A stretch of DNA of 64,000 nucleotides from Chthoniobacteraceae bacterium (GTDB lineage Bacteria > Verrucomicrobiota > Verrucomicrobiia > Chthoniobacterales > Chthoniobacteraceae): positions 1 to 64,000 of the forward strand of contig CANFTB010000015.1 in the NCBI GenBank assembly GCA_947449735.1. The letters are read 5' to 3'. Of this stretch, positions 54,730 to 62,181 are shown piece after piece. How positions within the stretch are numbered: the first letter of the stretch is position 1; the number at the start of each line of letters is the position of its first letter. The position numbers were made by a program, and so were the translations under genes. The notes beneath the pieces were generated by a model that worked only from the letters and a program-made list of their open reading frames with translations, did not search any database and was not told the origin of the DNA.

Positions 54730-55770
54730 ATGAAAACACTGTATTTCGACTGCTTCTCAGGCATCAGCGGCGACATGACTGTCGGCGCGTTGTGTGACCT
54801 TGGAGTCAAACCATCGACCCTCGAATGGGAGCTTTCCAAGCTCGATCTGGGCGATTTCCACATGCACTTCGAGAGGCAGAAGCGGGGGGACATCGAAGGG
54901 GTGAAGTTTGACATTCACGCGGGAGCAACCCACACCGAAGCGTGCGACCATTCGCACGACCACGGGCATTCGCACAGCCACGACCACGGGCATTCGCATT
55001 CACACGATCACGAACACTCGCATGGTCACGACTGCGGGCATGACCATAGTCACGACCACAATCACGACCACAATCACGAGCACAATCACGAGCACGGTGC
55101 CGACTGCGCCCACGGTCATCACGAAGAAGAAAAGAACGCGCATTCGCACGAACATTCACACAGCCACGACTGCGGCCACGACCACTCGCACGACGACGGC
55201 GGCGAGCACCATCATCACGACGACGGCCATCACGCTCATTCACACTCCCCCGAGCGCAGCCACAAACACATCCGCGCCCTCATCGAGGGCAGCGGCCTTT
55301 CGCCCTTCGTCAAATCCCACGCGCTTTCCATCTTCCAACGCATCGCCGTCGCTGAGGCGAAGATCCACGGAACCACGCCCGAGGAGGTGCACTTTCACGA
55401 AGTCGGCGCCCTAGACTCAATTGCTGACATCGTCTGCGCCTGTGTCGGCATCGAATCCCTTGGAGTGGAGTCGATCTTCGTCTCCGAGCTCGAAGAGGGT
55501 TCTGGATGGATCCAGTGCGAACACGGCCGCTTCCCCATCCCGGCGCCTGCCACACTTGAAATTCTGGAAGGCATCCCGCTGCGCCAGGGAGACGAGCAGC
55601 ACGAACTCATCACCCCCACAGGGGCGGCCATTCTGGCGGAGTTCGGAAAGAGCTTTGGCCGCATGCCGTCCATGCGGGTCGAACGCATCGGCTACGGAGT
55701 CGGCTCCCGGGAGCTGAAGTCGCGCCCGAACGTTCTGCGCGCAGTGCTCGGCGAATTGACGCAAGCATAG
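54730..55770 (+). CDS. larC: LarC N-terminal part (nickel-pincer nucleotide synthase) with very His-rich insert
   Basis: 346 residues. LarC inserts nickel into the pyridinium dithiocarboxylate cofactor of lactate racemase. It begins MKTLYFDCFSGISGDMTVGA. Residues 67-181 form an insert with 46 histidines plus many Asp/Asn/Ser, a likely nickel-storing region. The conserved EEVHFHEVGALDSIADIVCA and HELITPTGAAILAEFGK follow. The frame ends in UAG (55768-55770); the same frame continues as the LarC C-terminal domain from 55783, so a normally single protein is in two pieces. No larA, larB or larE is in the window. It is the last unit after hisA. Confidence 0.9.
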   Translation: MKTLYFDCFSGISGDMTVGALCDLGVKPSTLEWELSKLDLGDFHMHFERQKRGDIEGVKFDIHAGATHTEACDHSHDHGHSHSHDHGHSHSHDHEHSHGHDCGHDHSHDHNHDHNHEHNHEHGADCAHGHHEEEKNAHSHEHSHSHDCGHDHSHDDGGEHHHHDDGHHAHSHSPERSHKHIRALIEGSGLSPFVKSHALSIFQRIAVAEAKIHGTTPEEVHFHEVGALDSIADIVCACVGIESLGVESIFVSELEEGSGWIQCEHGRFPIPAPATLEILEGIPLRQGDEQHELITPTGAAILAEFGKSFGRMPSMRVERIGYGVGSRELKSRPNVLRAVLGELTQA

Positions 55771-55782
55771 CCGTTTCCGCTG

Positions 55783-56247
55783 ATGGGCGAAGAGGGCTAC
55801 CAGAGCGACACGGTCCTCCAGATCGAGACAAACCTCGACGATCTGTCGCCGGAGGTTTTGGGCCATGCTGTGGGACTGCTGCTTGAGGCGGGAGCGCTCG
55901 ACGTCTGGCTGACTCCCATCCAGATGAAAAAGCAGCGCCCGGGAACGATGCTCTCGCTGCTGTGCGCCCCCGAGGAGAAGTCCAAATTTTCCGAACTGAT
56001 CTTCGTCCACACCAGCGCCTTCGGCCTTCGTATCACGGAGGTCTCACGCCTGAAACTCCGCCGCGACTTTGTCCAGGTCGACACTGAGTATGGAAAGGTG
56101 AGCGTGAAGCGCGGGTTCCGGGGGGAAACGTTACTTCAAACCGCCCCAGAGTACGAGTCCTGCAGGGCAGCCGCGCAACTCCACGGCTGCCCGGTTCAAA
56201 AAGTCTACGATGCGGCAAGGCAGGCCGCCTCGCGCTCGAAGCCATAG
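55783..56247 (+). CDS. larC: LarC C-terminal domain, separated by one in-frame UAG
   Basis: 154 residues in the same frame as the preceding 346-codon larC part. QSDTVLQIETNLDDLSPEVL and ALDVWLTPIQMKKQRPGTML are the standard LarC C-terminal start. The ATG at 55783 is 12 bases after the UAG and lacks a Shine-Dalgarno, so it would be reached by reinitiation after the stop or by UAG readthrough. In lactobacilli LarC1 and LarC2 are joined by a ribosomal frameshift, so two-part LarC has precedent; an in-frame stop is a different arrangement. A recent point mutation or sequence error remains possible. Confidence 0.85.
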   Translation: MGEEGYQSDTVLQIETNLDDLSPEVLGHAVGLLLEAGALDVWLTPIQMKKQRPGTMLSLLCAPEEKSKFSELIFVHTSAFGLRITEVSRLKLRRDFVQVDTEYGKVSVKRGFRGETLLQTAPEYESCRAAAQLHGCPVQKVYDAARQAASRSKP

Positions 56248-56293
56248 GGGTCGAGCCCGGAAACGGTCCCGGACGTCCCCGCTCACACTTGCG

Positions 56294-57652
56294 TCATGCG
56301 CCGGCTTTCTGGCGGTAAGCTGACGCAATCTCCTCCAAAAGCGCCTGGTTCAGGGCCATTCCGGCTTCGAAGTTGGCGACTGGAAAGTTTTCATCCGGCG
56401 CGTGGGCGCGGCAATTCGGGAGTGCCAATCCGAGCAGGAGCGTCTCTACGCCCAGGACCCGTTCAAAGGTGTTCACAATCGGAATGCTCCCTCCTTCGCG
56501 GATCAGTGCCACGCCGACTCCAGGCAGAACCCTCTGAAGCGCCTTTTGAGCGGCCATTCCGTAGGCCGATTCAGGATCGTTGATGTAGGGCGAGCCGCTG
56601 TGTCCGTGCCTCACGTCAAGAGTCACCCCGGGAGGGCACTGAGACTGCAGGTGGCGCTCCACAGCCTCCAGCACGGCGGCGGGTTCCTGAGCGGGAACAA
56701 GGCGGAAGGTGAGCTTTGCAAAGGCCTCCCGGGGGATGATGGTCTTCGTCCCCTCTCCCTGAAATCCCCCGCCGATGCCGTTCACCTCGGCCGTCGGCCG
56801 GCCCCAGATTCTTTCCAATGCGGTGAAGCCGGACTCCCCGCCGACCGCCGCGACGCCCGTTGAAGCTTCGATCTGCTTCTCCCCGAAAGGCACTCTCGAC
56901 CATGCCTCGCGCTCCCATTCCTGCAGCGGCAGCACCCCCGTGTAAAAACCATCTACCGCAACGCTTCCGTCAACCGCATGCAGCGAGGCCAGCAACCTCG
57001 CAAGGACCGTCGCGGGATTCTGCACGGCGCCCCCGTAGATTCCAGAGTGCAGGTCCACGGAGGGGCCTTTGACCCAAACTTCCATCGCAGCAATTCCACG
57101 CAAACCATAGGTGAGCGTCGGCACGCCGGGGGCGACCATCCCGGTGTCGGAGACTGCAATCACGTCGCAACGCAGCGCCTCCCGGTGTTCTTGGAGGAAT
57201 GCCTCCAGATTCGGACTGCCGATCTCCTCCTCCCCTTCCACGAGAAAGATCAGGTTCACGGGAAGGTCGCCGTGCTCGGCCAACGCAGTGGCGACCCCGC
57301 GTACATGGGCAAAAATCTGCCCCTTATTGTCGGCCGATCCCCGTGCATAGAGGATCCCGTCCCGGACCTCCGGTTCGAAAGGCGCGCTGCTCCATCCTCC
57401 CACGGGGTCCTCTGGCTGGACGTCGTAATGGCCGTAAATCAAAACTGTCGGCCGCCCCGGCTTCGCTGCGTTCCGGGCAACGACCACGGGATGCCCGGGA
57501 GTGGGATAAACGGCACTCGAGAGTCCAATCGACTGGAAATGGGAAGAAAGCCACTCCGCGCAGGCCCCGACCTGCTGGGAGCGCAACGGATCCGTGGACA
57601 CGCTTGGAAACCGTAAAAACTCAAATAACAGCTCGAGCGATGGGTTGTTCAT
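56294..57652 (-). CDS. M20-family dipeptidase/peptidase
   Basis: 452 residues of the M20 di-zinc family (PepV/CNDP-like). YGHYDVQPEDPVGGWSSAPF provides the first zinc ligands, GSADNKGQIFAHV the bridging Asp, and FLVEGEEEIGSPNLEAFL the catalytic Glu pair. The dimerisation domain and the late GLALPNCRAHAPDENFPVAN follow. It cleaves dipeptides or N-acyl amino acids in the cytoplasm; substrate not fixed. The gene converges on larC and is divergent from the DUF1501 operon. Confidence 0.92.
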   Translation of the reverse strand: MNNPSLELLFEFLRFPSVSTDPLRSQQVGACAEWLSSHFQSIGLSSAVYPTPGHPVVVARNAAKPGRPTVLIYGHYDVQPEDPVGGWSSAPFEPEVRDGILYARGSADNKGQIFAHVRGVATALAEHGDLPVNLIFLVEGEEEIGSPNLEAFLQEHREALRCDVIAVSDTGMVAPGVPTLTYGLRGIAAMEVWVKGPSVDLHSGIYGGAVQNPATVLARLLASLHAVDGSVAVDGFYTGVLPLQEWEREAWSRVPFGEKQIEASTGVAAVGGESGFTALERIWGRPTAEVNGIGGGFQGEGTKTIIPREAFAKLTFRLVPAQEPAAVLEAVERHLQSQCPPGVTLDVRHGHSGSPYINDPESAYGMAAQKALQRVLPGVGVALIREGGSIPIVNTFERVLGVETLLLGLALPNCRAHAPDENFPVANFEAGMALNQALLEEIASAYRQKAGA

Positions 57653-57857
57653 GAGGGAACCCTACCAATTCGCAACCGCCGCAACAACGCAACAGGCGCT
57701 TGAAGTTGGCATTTTGCCTGATCTTTTTGGCCGAACTTTTGGCACGTATGGGAGAGGACGCACGACTCCAGAGAAAAAACGTCTGTTTAAGCCTTCGAGA
57801 ACACCGAAACAGCCATTTCAAGTCTTTCGCCACCGCTTCGGATAAAGTTTTCCAAAC

Positions 57858-57875
57858 TTAGCAATATTTTGCTAA
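57858..57875. promoter_or_regulatory. Operator-like inverted repeat upstream of the DUF1501 operon
   Basis: TTAGCAA-TATT-TTGCTAA, perfect seven-base arms, lies in an AT-rich stretch about 75-90 bp before the DUF1501 start. It has the size and symmetry of a repressor/activator site. Nothing else in this 296-bp intergenic region is recognised. Confidence 0.45.
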
Positions 57876-57948
57876 CAATACCGCCCGGTTGCGATTGTTC
57901 CACTTAACCACTCAGAAAATCCGCACCAAGTTAACCTAATATACACGT

Positions 57949-59271
57949 ATGGACTCGAACCCGTCACCCCATTCGATGCCTTTCAACAAGCCTTCCCGCC
58001 GCGAATTCCTTTATGCAGGTCTCGCAGGAAGCCTCGGGCTCACCCTCGGAGACCTCCTCAAACTGCGCGCGGCCGAGGCCGAAGCGGCGGCTCCCCTGGT
58101 GGCCAAGGCGGACTCGCTGATCCACATTTTCCTCCCCGGCGGCGCCGCGGCCCAGGAAATGTGGGATCCAAAACCCCTCGCTCCCTCTGAGTATCGCGGA
58201 CCGCTCGGCACGGTGGACACCGTCATCCCCGGCGTAAAGTTCTCCCAGTACCTCAAGAACACGGCCAAAATCGCGGACAAGCTGACAGTGGTACGGTCCA
58301 TGACCCACGGAGAGGCCGCCCACGAGCGCGGAACCCACAACATGTTCACGGGTTACCGTCCGTCGCCCGCCCTTGCGTATCCCTCCATCGGGTCGGTTGT
58401 TTCCCACGAACTGGGTTCCCGCAAGCAGCTTCCCGCCTACGTCTGCGTGCCGAACGTTCCGAATGAATTTGCAGGCACAGGCTACCTCTCGACGGCCTTC
58501 GGTCCCTTCGCCCTCGGCAGCGAGCCTTCCTCTGACGCCTTCAAGGTGCGCGATCTTTCGCTGCCCACGACGGTCTCCCCGGAGCGTTTCGACCGCCGCC
58601 GGTCCATTCTGGACACCGTGGATTCCCATTTCCGTTATCTCGAGCAGTCCGACGCGCTCCGCGCCATGGATTCGTTCTACGAGGCCGCGTACGCGATGAT
58701 CAGCTCACCGTCCGCCCGCGAAGCGTTCAACCTCGCCGCAGAGCCGGCCAAGGTTCGCGACACCTACGGACGCCATATCGCAGGCCAGCGCATGCTCATG
58801 GCGCGCCGTCTCGTTGAGAGCGGTGTCCGCGTGGTTTCCGTGACCTTCGGCGGCTGGGACCACCACACCAGCATCGCCCGCGCCATCGAAACCAACGCCA
58901 CACCGTTCGACCAGGCGTTCGCCGCCCTCATCGCCGACCTCGACCAGAGGGGAATGCTTGAGCGCACGATGGTCATGGTGAGCTCGGAATTCGGACGCAC
59001 TCCGAAGATCAACAAGGACGCAGGCCGCGACCACTGGCCGCGCGTCTTCTCCGTGGCCTTCGCGGGCGGCGGTTTCAAGCGCGGCTTGATCTACGGATCC
59101 TCCGACGCCACCGGCGCCGAGCCCGATTCAAATCCGCTGAGCGTCGAAAACATGTCCGCCACGGTCTTCAACCAGCTCGGGATCAACCCAGAGAAGCATC
59201 TGATTGCTCCCGGCGGCCGCCCCGCCGCGATCGTGAAGGACGGCACCGTTGTTTCAGATCTACTCGTTTAA
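57949..59271 (+). CDS. DUF1501 family Tat-exported protein
   Basis: 440 residues. A Tat signal (SRREFLYAGLAGSLGLTLGD, about residues 16-35) predicts folded export. The DUF1501 alkaline-phosphatase/sulfatase-like fold shows IHIFLPGGAAAQEMWDPKPL, VRSMTHGEAAHERGTHNMFT, VTFGGWDHH and VSSEFGRTPKINKDAGRDHW. The family is expanded in planctomycetes and Verrucomicrobiota beside cytochrome-like DUF1549/1553 genes, with unknown substrate. It starts an operon with six bases before the next gene. Confidence 0.9.
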   Translation: MDSNPSPHSMPFNKPSRREFLYAGLAGSLGLTLGDLLKLRAAEAEAAAPLVAKADSLIHIFLPGGAAAQEMWDPKPLAPSEYRGPLGTVDTVIPGVKFSQYLKNTAKIADKLTVVRSMTHGEAAHERGTHNMFTGYRPSPALAYPSIGSVVSHELGSRKQLPAYVCVPNVPNEFAGTGYLSTAFGPFALGSEPSSDAFKVRDLSLPTTVSPERFDRRRSILDTVDSHFRYLEQSDALRAMDSFYEAAYAMISSPSAREAFNLAAEPAKVRDTYGRHIAGQRMLMARRLVESGVRVVSVTFGGWDHHTSIARAIETNATPFDQAFAALIADLDQRGMLERTMVMVSSEFGRTPKINKDAGRDHWPRVFSVAFAGGGFKRGLIYGSSDATGAEPDSNPLSVENMSATVFNQLGINPEKHLIAPGGRPAAIVKDGTVVSDLLV

Positions 59272-59277
59272 AGTAAC

Positions 59278-62181
59278 ATGCGACAGAACCGCCCCCCAGC
59301 CGGAAAGTCAAAAGCGCGCGCCTGCATCCGCCATGCGGCCATTGCAGCGACTGTTTGTTTGAGCAGCGTCACCGCGTTCGCGGGGACGCCCAGAGTTAGC
59401 CATGCCTTCCCCGCAGTCGCGCAGCGCGGCGCGGAGCAGGAGGTGGTTTTCTCAGGCTCAAACCTTTCCGACGCGAGGACGGTTCTGTTCGACGCCCCGG
59501 GGTTTGAAGTCACCTCCGTCAAAGCGGAGGCCAGCCGGTATACGGTGAAAGTCCGGGTGCCGGCCGATGCCGATCTCGGGGAACACCGCTGCCGGGTGGT
59601 CACTGAGTCAGGGATCGCCGACCTGCGCCTTTTCTTTGTCACCCCCTTCCCGGTGGTAGAAGAGGCAAACCCGAAAGCTCCTGCACGCGCGGCGATCGCA
59701 CAGGCCGCCCGCGTGGCGAAGGCCGCAAAACTCGCAGCCAAGGCCGCAGAGGATGCCGCTGCAGCAGCAACCGCCGCCGCAAAAGCAGCGAAGGCCACGC
59801 CTCCCCCCGCCCCCGGTGCACCCGCCGCGGCTGCACCAACGGCAGCCGCTCCCGCTCCGGCAGCAAAACCCGCACCCGTGGCGGTACCGCCAGCGCCTGA
59901 AGGCCCTCAGGAACTGGAGCTAAACACAACCGTCTTTGGCCAAACCCAGGGCGAAGACCAAGACTTTTACTCTGTAAAACTCACCAAGGGACAAAGACTG
60001 AGCATCGAAGTCGTCGGCCTCCAGCTGCACACCCAGACGCCCTACGATCCGGAAATCATTCTGGCAAAACCCGACGGCAAGATTCTGAAAACCGTCTCGG
60101 GAACGACTTTCGGCCGGGGCAATCCGGCCTTCTCGCTGGAAGCTCCCGAGGACGGCGAATACAAGCTCACCATCCGCGATTCCACCCGCAACGGCGCAGG
60201 CGAATGCCAGTACATCATGCACGTGGGCGACTTCGCCCGTCCCCTCGCCTCATTTCCAGCCGGCGGCCCTGCGGGAAAGCCTACGGAATTCACCTTGCTG
60301 GGTGACCCGAAAGGACCGATCCAGGTCAAGGCCTCGCCCGGAACCACGCCCGACTCCATTGGGGGCGTCTTCCCCGTCTCCGGCACGGTCTCTCCGACCC
60401 CCGTTCTGGCGAGAATATCGGACCTTCCCAACATTCTGGAATCTGGCTCTCAGCGCGCCACAGCCGCAGAAGCCACGGGCCCAGCGACTGCTCTGCCGGC
60501 GGCTTTCAACGGCGTCCTTTCCAAAGACAAGGAGCGCGATTTCTTTCGCGTCTCAGCGAAAAAGGGGCAGATTTACGAACTGACAATCTACGGGAGGTCG
60601 CTGCGCTCCCCCATCGACAGCGTGCTCACCGTGCACGATGCGAAGGGCGCGCAAATCGCGCTCAACGACGACAATGGCACGCCGGACAGTTTCCTGCGCT
60701 GGACAGCCCCCGCAGACGGCGAGTTCGTCTTCGGAGTGCGCGACCAGTTGGACCGAGGCGGCCCGCTTTTCAGCTACCGCCTGGAGGCAGTTCTAGCCTC
60801 GCCGAGGGTGAAAATGTGGCTTCCCGAGATGACGATCAACTCCTCACAGGACCGCCGCTCCATCGTGGTTCCGCAGGGCAACAGGTACGCGACTCTGGTG
60901 CGAGTGAAGCGCGAGGATTGGGCCGGTTCGATCCGTTTGGAACCGTTGAACCTTCCGCCCAACGTACAGGCCCAGTCGGGCACCATGGACAAGACGGTGG
61001 ATACCCTCGCAATGGTTTTCGAGGCCTCCCCGAATGCTCCACTCACGCAGAAGCTGATCTCCATGTCGGGAGCCCCCGCGGAAACCGTTGAGGGAGCTCA
61101 GCCGAGCTTTAAGATCGAGCATATCATCAGCCCCTGTGAGAACGGAAACCAAAAGCCGTACTACACGCTGAAGGAAAGCTCCATCGCGATGGCGGTCACC
61201 GCTCCGATCCCCGCACGGATCGACGTCGATGAACCGAAGGCGCCGGCGATCCGCGCAGGCCAGTTTCCCTTAAAGGTGAAGATCCAACGCACCGGCGAAT
61301 TCAAAGGTCCCGTGGAAGTCTTCCTTTTGCACTCGCCAACCGGCATAGCGACTGCAGGTTCGGTGAAAATTCCAGCCGAGGCATCGGAGGGGATCCTCAA
61401 CCTGAGCGTCGGAGCCGACGCTCCCCTCAAAAAGTGGACCCTTTGCGTCACGGCGAACGCAGACTTTGGCAAGGGGCAGACCTGGTTCAGCTCCGGACTT
61501 TTTGAACTGGAAGTCTCCGAAGCGCCGTTTACGGGAAGCCTGGTACGGACCTCGCTTTCACAAGGAGGGACCACCCAGATGAAGCTCAAGCTCGAGCAGA
61601 AGAATGCCTTTGAAGGAAAGGCGAAGGTTGAGCTCATGGGACTGCCCAACGGCGTGACGGCCGAACCGCAGGAGGTCACAACCGACACCAAGGAAGTGGT
61701 ATTCAACCTGACGGCAAAGCCCGAGGCGACCGTCGGCATCCAAAAGCAAGTAACCGCTCAGGTGGCCGTCACCAAAAACGGACAGGCTCTGACTGTAAAC
61801 TGTGCCGCAGGAGGCGTGGTGCGCGTTGACAAGGGGGAACCAGGTGCGAAACCCGCCCCGATCGCCGTCGCGAATGCAGCCGGCGCACCAGCTCCGGCGA
61901 CTCCGCCCCCCGCGGCAGCTCCTGCTCCCGCTGCCAAGCCGACGGCCCCTGCTCCGAGCGCGACACAGCCGACGCCTCCCGCTCCGGCGCCGGCAGCAGC
62001 TGCGAAGCCTCAAACACCTGCACCTGCACCTGCACCTGCACCTGCACCTGCACCTGCACCTGCACCTGCACCCGCACCCGCAGCGCCCAAGCCGGCAGCC
62101 CCTGCCCCCGCTGCTCCGACCACCCCCGCAGCGGCTACCGCCCCTGTTCCCGTAAACGCCTCAACCCCCGCCGCAAAATGA
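59278..62181 (+). CDS. Secreted PPC-domain protein with Ala/Lys- and Pro/Ala-repeat regions
   Basis: 967 residues. Signal peptide about 15-35. An Ig-like N-terminal domain (RVSHAFPAVAQRGAEQEVVF, FFVTPFPVVEE) precedes a low-complexity Ala/Lys/Pro stretch (about 133-210). Then come PPC-type beta domains (FGQTQGEDQDFYSVKLTKGQ; FNGVLSKDKERDFFRVSAKK), and a C-terminal Pro/Ala tail built on a CACCTG hexamer repeat. This is the planctomycete-type PPC surface/periplasmic scaffold. It overlaps the next gene by four bases (ATGA) and lies between DUF1501 and DUF1549, so the three are probably one module. Confidence 0.85.
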   Translation: MRQNRPPAGKSKARACIRHAAIAATVCLSSVTAFAGTPRVSHAFPAVAQRGAEQEVVFSGSNLSDARTVLFDAPGFEVTSVKAEASRYTVKVRVPADADLGEHRCRVVTESGIADLRLFFVTPFPVVEEANPKAPARAAIAQAARVAKAAKLAAKAAEDAAAAATAAAKAAKATPPPAPGAPAAAAPTAAAPAPAAKPAPVAVPPAPEGPQELELNTTVFGQTQGEDQDFYSVKLTKGQRLSIEVVGLQLHTQTPYDPEIILAKPDGKILKTVSGTTFGRGNPAFSLEAPEDGEYKLTIRDSTRNGAGECQYIMHVGDFARPLASFPAGGPAGKPTEFTLLGDPKGPIQVKASPGTTPDSIGGVFPVSGTVSPTPVLARISDLPNILESGSQRATAAEATGPATALPAAFNGVLSKDKERDFFRVSAKKGQIYELTIYGRSLRSPIDSVLTVHDAKGAQIALNDDNGTPDSFLRWTAPADGEFVFGVRDQLDRGGPLFSYRLEAVLASPRVKMWLPEMTINSSQDRRSIVVPQGNRYATLVRVKREDWAGSIRLEPLNLPPNVQAQSGTMDKTVDTLAMVFEASPNAPLTQKLISMSGAPAETVEGAQPSFKIEHIISPCENGNQKPYYTLKESSIAMAVTAPIPARIDVDEPKAPAIRAGQFPLKVKIQRTGEFKGPVEVFLLHSPTGIATAGSVKIPAEASEGILNLSVGADAPLKKWTLCVTANADFGKGQTWFSSGLFELEVSEAPFTGSLVRTSLSQGGTTQMKLKLEQKNAFEGKAKVELMGLPNGVTAEPQEVTTDTKEVVFNLTAKPEATVGIQKQVTAQVAVTKNGQALTVNCAAGGVVRVDKGEPGAKPAPIAVANAAGAPAPATPPPAAAPAPAAKPTAPAPSATQPTPPAPAPAAAAKPQTPAPAPAPAPAPAPAPAPAPAPAAPKPAAPAPAAPTTPAAATAPVPVNASTPAAK
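62015..62080 (+). repeat. Hexamer repeat (CACCTG)9 plus (CACCCG)2 coding Pro-Ala
   Basis: Nine exact CACCTG units (62015-62068) and two CACCCG units (62069-62080) encode alternating Pro-Ala near the PPC protein's C-terminus. The six-base unit keeps frame, so changes in copy number would lengthen or shorten the tail only. Confidence 0.9.

Noticed and set aside
54928..55272. CRISPR-like periodic repeats
   Set aside because: The periodicity is coding: in-frame His-rich codons of LarC with no distinct spacers.
62015..62080. Phase-variable on/off switch
   Set aside because: A six-base unit cannot shift frame, so it alters tail length only.
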